Shown in pieces: positions 1 to 11,591 of a stretch of DNA of 64,000 nt. The notes beneath the pieces are model-generated. The model saw only the letters and a program-made list of their open reading frames with translations. It searched no databases and was not told the origin of the DNA. Positions within the stretch are counted from its first letter, which is position 1. Each line of letters opens with the position of its first letter. A program made the translations under genes and the position numbers. The DNA comes from Austropuccinia psidii (taxonomy: Eukaryota; Basidiomycota; Pucciniomycetes; Pucciniales; Sphaerophragmiaceae), in NCBI GenBank assembly GCA_023105745.1, contig JALGQZ010000004.1, positions 37,013,937-37,077,936 on the forward strand, read 5' to 3'.

Positions 1-1
1 A

Positions 2-2872
2 GCTCTGAATAACTACACAAAAGCAGACAGGTACCCTATACCCAGGATACCTCATCCCCTGGATAAGCTGGCAAAATCCAAATACATAACCAAAATGGAA
101 TGTATGAAATGCTTCCACTAAAATGGAGTGAAACCAAACTCCATTAAATTACTCAGAATAATATGCCATATGGGCATATCTGAGTATACCAGGATGCCAT
201 TTGGCATCAAAAATGCACCAGCCCACTTCCAAAGGATGATGGACACAATATTTCAAGAAGAAATATTGGAAGGCTGGATGGTGGTATATATTGATGATAT
301 CATTATATACTCAGAGACATGGGAAGACCATGTACATTAAATAGACAGAGTGCTAAGAAAATGTACACCCATTAATCTGAAGATTTCACTGAAAAAGTGT
401 AATTTTGGCCAACAAGAGCTACTAGCTCTAGGACATAAAGTCTCAGGTCTCAGTCTGGCAATTGACCAGAATAAAGTAGCAGCAGTACTGCAAAAGCCAG
501 TACCAAAGAGCATCAGAGAGATGCAATCTTTCCTTGTATTTGCTAGCTACTATAGAAACCACATCAAGAATTTTGCACACATAACTAGTAGTTTATACAA
601 GTTATGTTCAAAAGATTTAGTTTTTGAAATTACCAAGGAAAGAAGAGATGCATATGAGGGGATCAAACATGAACTCACAAATGCACCTGTGCTCATCTTA
701 CCTGACTTTGAACTACCATTCAAGTTATACATAGATGCAGCATGTAGTCAAGGCTTAGGAGCAGCCCTTCACCAAAGACAAATTGTGGATGGTGAACCAA
801 GAGAGGGAGTAATATGTTACATCTCTAGGAAGCTGAAAGATTCAGAAGGCAGGTATGGGGCCACCCATACTGAATGTCTATGTCTAGTCTGGGCTCTAGA
901 AAAACTCCATTATTATCTGAAGGGTGCAGTCTTTGAAGTCTACACAGACTGCACAGCCTTGAGGTCTTTACTGAACATGAAGACTACAAATAGACACATG
1001 CTGAGATGGCAAATAGCCATCCAGCAGTATAGAGGGAACATGACCATCATATACAAAGAGGGTAAAAGTCATACCAATGCAGATGGCCTTAGCAGATGGC
1101 CACTGGATAATGTCAAGAGCAATCCAGCTTATGACCCTGAAGTTGCAGCCAAGATCCCTACCCATTTCATGAAAATAGATAGGAGGAAGAACTCCAGATT
1201 TTCTGAATGGGAACAAGAAAGTGGTACCCTTGACAATGTAAGCACTGATTCAGAGGGAACAGAAACTCCCATATTGGGAATAAGTTCCTCAGAACTGCAC
1301 AATGAATTTTTCAGTGCAGTACTAAAGTCTTATGCCAAACACAAACAGTGTGGCATATTACTACAACTCCTTCAACACAAGTACAGGAGTCCAGAACTGG
1401 AATCCCAGCTGGAAGAACCCTGGTTGAGGGCCTACAAGGATAAAAAGTTCTTCCTTGTGGATGGTCTGATTTACCACAGAGAGAAGCACACAAGTTCACT
1501 CACAGTGGTGGACAGAGACCACATCTCCCTGATCCTGCAGGAATGCCATGAATACCCCTATATGGGACACAGGAGTGAAGACAGGACCAGAGAGAGCGTA
1601 GCAAGCACAGCTTGGTGGCCCAAGTGGGAACAAGAGTTGAGTGAATACATCAACACTTGTGAAAGATGCCAAAAGGCAGATAGAAAACATGGGAAGAAGT
1701 ATGGGTTACTCCAACATATAAAAGAACCCAAACACCCATGGGAGACCATCAATATGGACTGGGTCACAGGACTTGTCCCAGGAGGCAAAGAAAACTACAA
1801 TTCCTGCCTAATCATAGTCAATAGGTTCCGCAAGAGCATGAGGTGTCTACCATGCCATAAAGATGATACAGCCATGGATACTGCTCTGTTATTCTGGAAT
1901 AAAATCATATCTACCTGTGGAGTCCCTAAGATAATCATTAGTAATAGGGAACCAAAGTTCACATCTGAATTTTGGACCAACTTATATGAAATTCTTGGCA
2001 CCAAGCTTGCATTCTCTGCAGCTTACCATCCACAAACAGATGGCCTAGCTGAAAGGATGATCCAGACTATGGAAGACATCCTTAGAAGGTTCTGTGCCTA
2101 TGGCATGGAATACAAGGACCATGAGGGATACACCCATGACTGGGTTACCCTTCTACCAGCTGTCCAACTGGCTTATAATACAAGTCAGCACTCTACCACA
2201 GGAAAAACACCTGCAGTAGTAGAGAAAGGGTGGAATCCCCTGTTACCTGTGGATAACTTGAAGAAAAATCTTCTGACCATCCATCCCACAGCCAAAGACT
2301 TCCATGATATGTGGAAGAGGGCTTGTGACACAGCTGCCAAATGCATAGCTGAGGCAAAAGAATATAATAAGCAGAGGTGGGACAAGACACACATGGAACC
2401 TGACTTCAAGGAAGGGGACCAGGTGCTAGTGTCCACACTAAGCTTTAATAATCTTAAAGGACCCAAGAATATGAGAGACTCATTTGTAGGGCCCTTAACT
2501 ATCATTAGGTTTATAGGAAAGAATGCAGTGGAAGTCAAACTTACAGAGGAATTTTCCAGGAAGCACCCAGTCTTTCCAGCAAGTTTAGTCAAACCATACT
2601 TCCAAACAGAGGAGGAAAAATTCCCTACCAGGAAGAAGAACCCCACATCACCTGATATAGTGGAAGTGGAGGACTCCCCTGGACCTGTGAGTAGAATCAT
2701 CAGAGCCAGGAAGATCAGACTTAATGGGAAGGATCAAAGACAATATTTAGTCAGATTCAAGAACCAAACAGCTGATAAAGACAAATGGTTGGCAGAGGAT
2801 GCCATACCAGATGGGAACATTAATTTAAGGAGATTCAGAGCCTCTAGGAGGACTGAACAGTCTCATCCATGA
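2..2872 (+). pseudogene. Family-1 Ty3/Gypsy pol, 5'-truncated by the window edge, decayed (RT, RNase H, integrase, chromodomain)
   Basis: One frame runs from base 2 to the stop at 2872, broken by stops at 119-121 and 338-340. In order it shows the reverse transcriptase (YIDD box near 290-301), RNase H (YIDAACSQG near 728, YTDCTAL near 940), an integrase HHCC zinc finger (GH near 1565, CERC near 1660), the integrase core and a C-terminal chromodomain-like segment (about 2690-2830, with QYLVRF and DKWLAED). Comparison with the minus-strand copy at 28406-32050 shows three damaging changes. The first RT catalytic Asp is Glu (98-100). The second integrase Asp, in ISDRD, is Asn (1943-1945). The Asp of IVDR is also Asn. 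The integrase Glu (2051-2053) is kept. The open frame is long, but the enzyme would be inactive. gag, protease and the 5' LTR lie outside the window. Confidence 0.93.
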
Positions 2873-2879
2873 TGAGCCT

Positions 2880-2896
2880 TTTTTAGAGGGAGGGTA
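2880..2896 (+). other. Polypurine tract of the family-1 element
   Basis: A purine-rich stretch (TTTTAGAGGGAGGGTA) lies directly before the 3' LTR. The minus-strand element has the equivalent AGAGTGAGGGTA just before its 3' LTR (28382-28396). In LTR retrotransposons this position primes plus-strand DNA synthesis. Confidence 0.7.
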
Positions 2897-4320
2897 TGTC
2901 AGCCTGTGACTCCAAACCAGAGCACAAGCATGACAGCCAAAATACCATAAACCAATGGTATAGCCAAGATACCACCAAAACATGGAGCTGAGCCAAATTA
3001 GCTCAAAAGGTATCAAACAAAATAGTAAGCTCACCCCTTTCTGAATATATAAGTCCCATCACCATAGGACAAGAAATAACAAAGTTATTCCTGCTCAAAG
3101 TTGTTGCTGATCATAAACCTTAATTTTCACCTCTCATCTAAAATCCAGAAGGAGAGGCTTAACCCCATCAAATGGGTACTCAAAATGAAGCTCTAAGCCA
3201 GGGCTATCCAATGGTACTAGTCAAACTGAGCTAGCACCAGTACTACTTGAGTTATGGTCAAATTCAGGCCAAATAAGGGTGAACAAAACATTCACCTCTC
3301 ATCTAGCTTTTGCAGTTTTAGTGTGAGATCTCTAAAGTGGGGTATTTTTGGAAAGAGCACAATCAGGGCTATCTTGTGGTGTCATACATTTCCTTATATC
3401 TCAACTATAGCAGAAGTTATGGGGCAAACAAGCCCAATACAGATTTTTTCCTAAACCATGCATATGTACAAAAATCTTGTACATGGCATAACTTTGCCAT
3501 ATTTGATGATAACCATACCAAATAAGGTACCATTGTGTAGAAAACATACAGGGCTACAAACAGATTTATTTTTGAGGTTGATATCTCAAGAACTGACAAA
3601 GTTACAGCTGATTTAAGGTCAAAATCCCACATTCTGACCAATACAGCTTTACCATGGGATAATGTCCCATAATCATGAATATGAGGTGTCAAATAGACAA
3701 AGAAGCTTGTTTTTACTTCCATACCTCATATTTCAGTCAATACTGGGGTCCCAAAAAGTTTCTGTACAGCATTCTATGTGTCATACACATCAGAATCAGG
3801 CTGTGAGGTCCCCAGATGAAAATTTTCACCCTGTATTGTTGAAAACTGCCCAGATGTGGTTTTCAAAACCACATCTGAGCCCAATACAGGTAAATAAAGG
3901 TCTTTGAAAACCACAAGTCTGTCTCAGAGAGTGAGAAATCTTCACTTCCTCTACATGGAAAGGTCTAGCACCCTTTCCACCCCATTTCCGGATAAAAAGC
4001 AGGCTTTTCACAGCCAGGATTGCTTTCCTCATCCTGCCTTGAATACCCTATGTAGTAAACTGTCAAAAACAGTTTTACTCTTGGGTAATAAACAGGTATA
4101 ATTATAATTTTAATTATTGTAACCCAACAGGTAAAGCTGCACCCAGGGCTTTCAACAGCGCTCACCACCACTATATTCAATATAGTAAAGCCGTTTTATT
4201 CTTAAATTAAACCCTTTTTGATCCTTGTAAATCTTTTTTAATCCTTTTTCACCGTGTCACAGTCCTAGTTAAAAGCTGTAAATACATTTATAATACTTTT
4301 ATCATAGACTCAGCCTGACA
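2897..4320 (+). repeat. 3' LTR of the family-1 Gypsy element (1424 bp)
   Basis: Starts TGTCAGCCTGTGACTC and ends ACTCAGCCTGACA, so the ends form the short inverted repeat TGTCAG/CTGACA with the canonical TG...CA. The same sequence recurs at 10232-11591, 26946-28381 and 35232-36618 (the last two on the minus strand) and, strongly diverged, at 45856-47248. It contains a perfect 13-bp inverted repeat at 3851-3877. The 5' partner lies outside the window, so its target duplication cannot be checked. Confidence 0.92.
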
Positions 4321-4351
4321 TTCTTCCTCTTCAGAAATTGTAAAGTTCTCC

Positions 4352-5950
4352 ATGGATCAAGTAGACTCATTAAAAACAAAAGAAACAGAGGAAGAAGAAA
4401 TTCCATCTTTAAAAAAACTAAAAACAATATCTCTTGGACCAAATCAAATACTTTTATCAGCTATTTTGGATGAAAAAATGATTTGGATATTATAACTCAG
4501 AAAATAGCCATGAAAGAAGAATTACAAATCAGCCCTTATAAAGCAAAATCAACATATAACTCTTTGAAGCCTATTAAACAAATTGAAAATCTCAAAGTCA
4601 CTTTTTTTAATTAAGAAAAAAAGGAAATGGACTTCTTAGTATTTGAAAACTTTAATCAAATAATAGTTGAAGAAAATCCCAAAATATCATTGTCATCAAA
4701 AGAAAGTATTCCACCTGAAACTGATGGAAAATCTAAAGGGAAGAATACAGACAAAGATAAATTTAACATAGAACATAGTGAATAAATAGAAAAAATTGAA
4801 GAAGAGCTGAAGAGGATTAGAAGAGATTTGGACATGTCCAGAAAATACCCAGAAAATTGACTAGCACTTGATTAAGGTGGAATAAATGTAACACATGAAG
4901 GAGAAAGCCCACAGAAGAAGTGTCAAATGTATTTCAAGCCACCTTAATCAAATTCCTCAGCAATTTCAGAAGATTATTTTAATTCATTCTAAGAGGAAGA
5001 TGGGTGCATTGGTAATATTGAAAAAGATGTAAGAAATAAAGAAACAAAATATGATACAATCATAACATTGGCAAAAAGAATGAATAAATATTTGGAAAAT
5101 GAAAATGACAAGATCATTGAATATTGAATAGATAAAGTTTAGTATAGAAATATAACCAAGAGGATCAAACAATGAATGGAGAAGGATCCAGAGGATGGAA
5201 AATTAGTAGAATCAGAAGATGAATTGAATGTATATCAACAAAAGAATGGAAATTGGGAAGATAAATATAAACAATGAAGAAAATTTGAGGACCTAGAAGA
5301 AGGAGAGCAATTATAAAATACACAAAGGATAGCTGGACTTACCATTCTATAACCCAATTGGAAAGTTGGAGTTAGAAATGAACTTCATGATTCATATAAA
5401 CAAATATGCTTTTTTTTAAATATCTGACTTTCAAGCTCAACTGAATTATTTAATTTAAAGAAAGAGATTACAAGCATATTAACAAATGAAATCCATTATC
5501 AAAATTGAATGCATCCAAAAAGCCTATAGTATGAAGATTATGTAATACTTCCAATTATAACATTTGAAGAACTGTATGTTTATAAGATAGATTCACCAAT
5601 ACATAAAAACAAATATCTTTCAGAACTACCTGGATCCAATCTTAAAAATGTTGTTTTTTTCATTACTAACCACTATTGGAGTCAAAGGAAGTTTACATAA
5701 TTCTTACAGGAAGAAGTGTTATGAATATTATAAAATGCCAATAGGAGGACGGTATCACAAAAATTTATGGGCTTAAGAGGACTTGTATCTAGATGGTTTG
5801 GAAATCTTGGAAGGAATGTTTTACTGGTGTGATTTTGGGTATATTTTTATTCATGAAGTCAAAGATTTTGTTTCAGAATGGAAAGGAAATACACAAAGAG
5901 AACAATGCAGCAATATATTTGGAGAGATATTGAAAGACGTCTTTCAGTAA
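4352..5950 (+). pseudogene. Decayed reading frame of unknown identity (about 530 codons)
   Basis: A protein-like translation begins at ATG 4352 (MDQVDSLKTKETEEEEIPSL) and moves to another frame by 4627. It then stays in one frame to about 5697 (roughly 356 codons with about 14 internal stops) and shifts once more to end at 5950 (YYKMPIGGRYHKNLW, then GMFYWCDFGYIFIHEVKDF). The stop count is well below what I would expect by chance for this base composition, and many stops sit where CAA, CAG or TGG could have mutated. The first half is rich in Glu and Lys, the second in aromatics. I recognise no family and see no RT, protease or zinc-knuckle motif. It begins 31 bp after a family-1 LTR, so a transposon ORF is likeliest; a dead host gene is possible. 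Confidence 0.5.
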
Positions 5951-6082
5951 TTCAAAACAGAAGATTGAAGATTTCTTAATAATAACTGAAGTAATTTATT
6001 TTAAACACCAATCAAAAAAACGATAAAAAAGTAGTAAAATAATAAAAAATCATCTAAAAATTTTTTTTCTTATCTATATCAG

Positions 6083-6310
6083 TATCAGGGAAGTGACGTC
6101 CTGCCTTATCAAAGAGAAATTTAAGCTCATTCAAACTAATTAAACCCAATCTTCTTTCAACACTCTTATTACTCAGGGAAGTAACCTCCTGCTTTACCAA
6201 AGATAAATTTCAATTTATTAAAAAATCACTTCATTAAAAAGGTCCTTTATCTAAAATATTCTCATCTTTCAGGGAAGAAACTCCCTGCCTGATCAAAAAG
6301 GTATTATTGT
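6083..6310 (+). repeat. Three-copy imperfect tandem repeat (about 87-96 bp spacing)
   Basis: The phrase TCAGGGAAGTAACCTCCTGC followed by a T/C ATCAAA-type run recurs near 6085, 6173 and 6269, each time leading into an AT-rich tail. It lies exactly between two decayed reading frames (4352-5950 and 6364-6957). I cannot say whether it is regulatory or an LTR remnant. Confidence 0.5.
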
Positions 6311-6363
6311 TTTATCTTAAGACTTAATAATATCACCAAAACTAAGAAAGAACTTAGAAATAC

Positions 6364-6957
6364 ATGGCTTCCAAAATTAAACCTGAAAATGAATGGGAAT
6401 GAAATCTGGGTTGTAATGAAGAAGGATGGAAATATGTAAATTTCAAAATTGAAGAAATTGTAAAATAAGTCAATTACTGGGGAAAACCAATTTTTGAATA
6501 AGGAGAGGATTTATTTCAAATATGGACTCCAGAATTAGAATTTGAAGGATTTTGTGACTTTCTAGAAAGACTTCAACACATTCAAGAATCTGAAAGCTGG
6601 AAAGAGCTTCCAGGATTCTCTCTTTCAAGACTTGAATTTTTATAATTTCTTACATATGACAGTATCAGAGTAAATTTAGGAAACATCTATTGGGAAGAGG
6701 ATACATCACAAGGTGCAGAATGGAAAAAAAATCTTAATTGGGTATTTGGAAGCCTCAAGAGGACTTTTTTTAGACTTTTGGACATACCAGAAGGAAAAAC
6801 CTATGGATTAATGGAAATCATGTAATTCATGAGGCCAATTGGGTTTTTTTTGGAATATGTACTTTTACCTGGAATTATCAGTTTAAAGGCACATAACTAT
6901 AATATCAAGAAGGATGATTGTAATCCTGTTTGGGAAGAATTATTTGTAAAAAAGTAA
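6364..6957 (+). pseudogene. Second decayed reading frame of unknown identity (about 197 codons)
   Basis: From ATG 6364 (MASKIKPENEWEW) to the TAA near 6955 the sequence stays in one frame with only about five internal stops. The translation is rich in Trp, Glu and aromatics, with segments such as IWTPELEFEGFCDFLERLQ, NIYWEEDTSQGAEWKKNLNW and YVLLPGIISLKAHNYN. That stop density is far below random for about 30% GC, so this was once coding. Further Glu/Lys-rich text continues to about 7240 with more stops. I do not recognise the protein. It shares orientation with the 4352-5950 frame and may have belonged to the same element or gene. Confidence 0.5.
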
Positions 6958-7339
6958 AGAAGAAAAGAGAAGATTGATATCAAGATTAAATAAACAGCTT
7001 TTGAAAAGGATTCAAGAGAAAATTGTTCACAAAATACAAAATATAAAGAAGGCTTGAATAGTCATAAATTCCAAAGATCCCACTGAAAGAAAAAAAGATA
7101 AAATAAAATGAAATTTTCAGGCAATTTATCAGAATTCAAGAAAAGATTTTAAATTCAGAATTCTTCAGAAGCTTTTTCAATGTACAAGTATCTCAATTAA
7201 AACTCAAAAAAAGAAATACTAAAGAATGGTACAAGTTTGGGGAAGTGTGGGCTTATAGGCCTTTATTGTTTTTTTTCTCTTTTTTTTTAAAAAAAAAAGC
7301 AACAAAAGAGGGTGTATAGATACAGAAAGAAAGATACAG

Positions 7340-7739
7340 ATAGCTTAAAATGTCAAAATTATGACTTTCAGTAATAATTTGGTTCTTGGATGCAGGAAGA
7401 AAGAAAATATAGAAAGGAAAACAAGAAAAGAACAAATAATCAAAAAATTGCCTTCTAAGATACATTGAAAGAAGATTGATGATGTTGAAATGTCAAAATT
7501 ATGACTGCCTGTCATAATTTGGTGAATTGAATGCATGAAAAGCAAGAAAACAGTATCTGGATAGGCAAAAACAACTAACCAAACAGGAGAATGTTTTCAG
7601 ATACAGTTAAAGAAGGTATTTAAATATCAAAATATCAAAATTATTACTGAAAGTCATATTTTAATCAATCAAATACAATGTTCTCATAAAAAGCTCAAAA
7701 TCTCAGTTATAAAAAGGGGGTCAAAATTATTACCACTGG
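7340..7739 (+). repeat. Array of short hairpin-forming repeats
   Basis: CAAAATTATGAC-like left arms occur at 7354, 7494, 7636 and 7722 (spacing 140, 142 and 86). The first three are followed after a 5-nt loop by the complementary right arm (GTCATAATTTGG-like). The copy at 7494-7522 has a perfect 10-bp stem. The fourth left arm is cut off by the LTR starting at 7740, and a matching right arm appears at 10048-10059, just beyond that LTR. Confidence 0.6.
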
Positions 7740-8289
7740 TGTGGTATTCCATACCAATTATACCAGTTTCAAGCTTACCAATAAAACAAAGGAAAAATTA
7801 TAATAAAAAGATATTCACAACATATATATATATTACAGCTACAGGTTTCACACAAACATATACAATACACAGCCTCAAGATCTTATCAAAACAGTCAAAA
7901 ATCACAATTATTGTCCACCTTATTGCATCATAAATAAGAAATTATGAAATTCAAAGTAGTTAATCCAAATACAGATATATGAATATGGATAACAGCATCA
8001 GAAATGTATTTTCCCCACCATGATTCAATTAAAAGAAGAAATACCTCAAGGATCTGCAGAAAATTACAATCTATTTTCCAAGGACAAAGGTTTTCTTAGT
8101 AATAATAACACACATCAAACCTGATAGAAATGATGCAATCTCCATATGAAATGATACAATCATAAAATACAACTGCCAGAAAATTTCCCTCAATACTAAA
8201 TATCAAAGTTGAGATCAGTAATCAATTATATACAGGAAAATAAACAAAAAATTCTTTCCCCACCTTCAAGAAATAATGACCAGAGAAAT

Positions 8290-9150
8290 TCTCTCAAAGA
8301 TATCATATGGCTAAAAGAAATTTTAATTTTAAGAAGCTGTATTTCCTCCACTTTCTGGGCAAAAATGAACTCTCACCAGCCAAATTATTTAAAATAAATC
8401 ACATGATTTTTATATGAAAAAGAATCACCAGAACAATTCTCTCAGAAACACATAACAAAGTACCAAAAAGAAAAATGTCACCAGCCAAATTCTCTCAAAG
8501 ATATCATATGACTAGAAGAAAGATCAATTATTAGGAGCTGTATTTTCTCCACTTTCTTTGAAGAAATAAAATCTTACCAGCAAAATCATTTAGAATACAT
8601 CACATTATTTTGATAATAAAAAGAACCACCAGTATAATTCTTTCAGCAACATGTAACAAAGTCACCAAATAGAAAAATTTCACCATCCAAATTTTCTGAA
8701 AGTTATCATATGACTAGAAGATATTTCAATTATCAGAAGCTGTGTTTTCTCCAAAGTCTTGGAAAAAGCAAGATAATTTCACCCACCAAATTCTCTCAAA
8801 GATATAATATGAATAGAAGAACTTTGAATTCGCAGAAGCTGTATTTTCTCCACTTTCTTGGCAAAAATGAAATTTTACAAGCCAAATTATCTTAAATACA
8901 TCACATAATTTTGATAAGGAACAGCACCACGAGCACAATTCTCTCAGAAAATACCTAACAAAGTCACCAAAAAGAAAAATCTCACCAGCCAAATTCTCTC
9001 TAAGATATCCTATTACTAGAAGAAATTTCAATTTTTGGGAGCTGTATTTTCTCCACTTTCTTGGAAAAAATAAAATCTCACCAGAAAAATGATCTCCATA
9101 ACATCACATTATTTTGATAAGAAAAACACCATCAGAATAATTCTCTCAGA
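8290..9150 (+). repeat. About 200-bp tandem repeat inside the family-2 LTR, five copies
   Basis: The unit contains CACCAGCCAAATTCTCTC, then a TATCATATGACTAGAAGAAA anchor, then GAAGCTGTATTTTCTCCACT. Anchors lie at 8301, 8512, 8704, 8803 and 9005. Spacing is close to 200 except for one shortened interval of 99. The downstream LTR has only two copies (near 16912 and 17114). Confidence 0.8.
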
Positions 9151-9389
9151 AAAAGTGTTGCTACACCAAAACTAAACATCTCACCAGCTCAAAACTCTCA
9201 GGTATGATTTTTTTGAAGTACCCTTTTTTGAGAATCTCTATGGATTCCTAAAAAGTATAAATAAAAGTCCTCTCTCCCTCATTTTTCCAATAATCATGAA
9301 AGAAATTCCCATGATTAAGTATCACAACCATTCCTGAACTAGCAAGATATCTAGAGTAGTAGTAGTGTTTTTAGTTGTGAAAAGATGAG

Positions 9390-9600
9390 TAGCCTTGCTC
9401 AATAGCTTAGTACTGTTGAAGAACAGTAGTATAGCTGTAGTTAAAAGCTCAGTAGTTTGATATTAGTGAGAATGAAAGTATAGCCATAATGAAAAGCTCA
9501 GTAGCCTAGTAATAGTGAAGAATAGTAGTATAACCATAGTTCAAAGCTGAGTAGACTTGTTCAGTAGCTTAGTATTACTAAAAGAAAACAGTAGTTATAT
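9390..9600 (+). repeat. Second short tandem repeat in the family-2 LTR
   Basis: About four degenerate copies of a 60-70 bp unit with AGCTCAGTAGCTTAGTATTA and GAAGAATAGTAGTATA. The downstream LTR has two to three copies at about 17490-17610. Confidence 0.6.
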
Positions 9601-10044
9601 AAACTCATCATTAAAAAATTATCAAATAAATATTAAAACTTTTAAATTGAGTAGTCTTATTATTAGTATTAATATTAACAAAAATCATCATAATCATCAT
9701 AAAACCATAAGAAAATATGTTTTTATCAGTCTTATTAAAATAAAAGAAAAACTTAGTCTTTATTTTATCAAAAACTGTAGCTTTAAATCAGAGTTTCTAC
9801 TGTAGTGTTATTGATAGGTCTTATTTAGAGACCTCTGTGAGTCCTCTCTAGCTTTTAAAGCCACAAATCTTAATTTATCTTTTGATTCTCTGTAGGCTGA
9901 CTATTCAGTATTACTTAGAGGAGCAGCTAATACACCTTAGCACCCATGTTTATTGGACAATTCTGAGGTTCAAAACAGAATTACCAATAATTCCCCACTC
10001 AAGGTACTGCCTTTTTTCATCCCAAACCAAAAGGAGTTCCCACA

Positions 10045-10231
10045 CAAGTCATAATTTGGAAATTTACATACATATTGGTGGCTTGAGTTGACTTTAAGGT
10101 AAAAACTGTATCCAACTTGTTCAAGGTCAATTAGATACAGGTTATTTTATTCAATGAAATACACCAAAACTTAATAAATAAAAATTATGGATGGTGAAAC
10201 ATCATTAAAATCAAAAAAATAAGTGTCAAAC
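10045..10231. other. Short segment between the family-2 LTR and the nested solo LTR
   Basis: No coding signal. It opens with the hairpin right arm GTCATAATTTGG (10048-10059) and ends with TGTCAAAC at the solo-LTR insertion point. I could not identify a primer binding site with confidence. Confidence 0.5.
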
Positions 10232-11591
10232 TGTCAGCCTGTGACTCAAAACCAGAGCACAAGCATGACAGCCAAAATACCATACACCAATGGTAGAGTA
10301 ACAATACCATCAAAAAATGGAGATGAGCCACAAAATCTAAAAAGGTATCAAAAGGAAGAGGAAAATCTCCTCTTTCCAAATATGAAACTCTCATAATCAT
10401 AGGACAAAAAATAACAAAGTTATTCAGGCTCAAATCAGTTTCTTAGAATAAACTTTAATTTTCACCTCTCATATAAAATACAGAGAAAGAGGCAGAACCC
10501 CATCAAATGGGTGTTCAAATTGAATCTCTCAGTCAGGGCTACCAAATGGTACTAGCCAAACTGAGCTAACATCAAAGCTACGGAAGCTATGACCAAATTA
10601 AATCCAAATGAAGGTGAACAAAATATTCACCTTTCATCTAGCTTATACATTTTTAGTGTGAAATACTTCAAGTGTAGTTATTTGAGAAAGAGCACAAGGA
10701 AGGATACCTGATTGTGCTATCCATTTCCCCATAACTCATCAACAACAAAAGTTATGGATCAAAGAAGTTCCATACAGTATTTGAGAAAAATTCATATTTG
10801 AATAATCAAAATTAACCATGATATAGCTTTTCCATATTTAATATTACCCATACCAAATGAGGTATCATTCTGTATACCTCATTTATGGCTACACAATGAA
10901 CCAACTTTGAGCTCAATATCATGAAAAGTGACAAAGTTATGGCATTTTTGATGTTAAAATCCCACAGTTTGGCTAATACACCTTTACTGTGGGATACTAT
11001 CCCCTATTTTTGATTTTGATGTGTCGATTAGACAAATGAGCCTGTTTATCCTTCAATAAATCATATTTCAGTTGATATGAGGTCTCAATACAGGTTATGT
11101 ACAGCATTCTACACATCATACATGTCAGAAGAGGGATGTGTGGTCCCCAGATGAAAATCTTCACCCTGTATTGGTGAAAACTTCCCACATGTGGTTTCAA
11201 AACCACATCCAAGTCAAAGACAGGCTATAAATGATTTGTGAAAACCACAAGCAAGTCGTTGGAAGTGAAAAATATTCACTTCCTCTATGTGAACTTGTCT
11301 AAAGGACCTTTTCACCCATTTTCAGGATAAAAAGGGACCTTTCTCTTCCTAAAAGAGAAATCCCTATGTAGTAAAACTGTCAAAAACAGTTATAATCTTG
11401 GAAAGTAACCAGGTATACTTCAAGCTTAAGTATTTTAGTCTTTATTATAATAATCCAGTTGGTAAAGCTGCACCAAGGCTTTCAATAGTGCTCACCACCA
11501 CTATTTCTCTATATTAACGCCCTTACGATTCATTTTTTAATTATTTTATACTTATAAATCTGTATCACTCAATCATAGACTCAGCTTGACA
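10232..11591 (+). mobile_element. Solo LTR of family 1 nested in the family-2 element (1360 bp)
   Basis: It runs from TGTCAGCCTGTGACTC to GACTCAGCTTGACA and aligns with the LTR at 2897-4320 throughout. No family-1 internal sequence is attached on either side. The flanking 5-mers are CAAAC (10227-10231) and CAAAT (11592-11596), a target duplication with one later change. Removing the LTR restores a TGTCAAATTATGAC-like motif that also occurs in the hairpin array at 7340-7739. It was left by LTR-LTR recombination and postdates the host element. Confidence 0.9.

Larger units (their letters stand above)
7740..10044 (+). repeat. Family-2 Gypsy LTR, upstream copy (about 2305 bp)
   Basis: Starts TGTGGTATTCCATACC and ends near GGAGTTCCCACA. 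It aligns along its length with 16352-18058, sharing the opening ATACCAATTATACCAGTTTC and the closing CACCC..TATTGGACAATTCTGA and CCAATAATT blocks. It is about 600 bp longer because it carries five copies of a roughly 200-bp internal repeat where the other has two. As the upstream member of a same-orientation pair around a family-2 pol it is probably the 5' LTR. No target duplication is recognisable, and it interrupts a hairpin array, so a solo LTR is also possible. The right end is uncertain by a few bases. Confidence 0.8.

Noticed and set aside
550..2700. Several minus-strand open frames of 60-171 codons
   Set aside because: They are antisense shadows of the clearly homologous pol frame on the plus strand.
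7253..7545. Phe-rich overlapping minus-strand frames
   Set aside because: They derive from A-rich strand composition and run through the hairpin repeat array.
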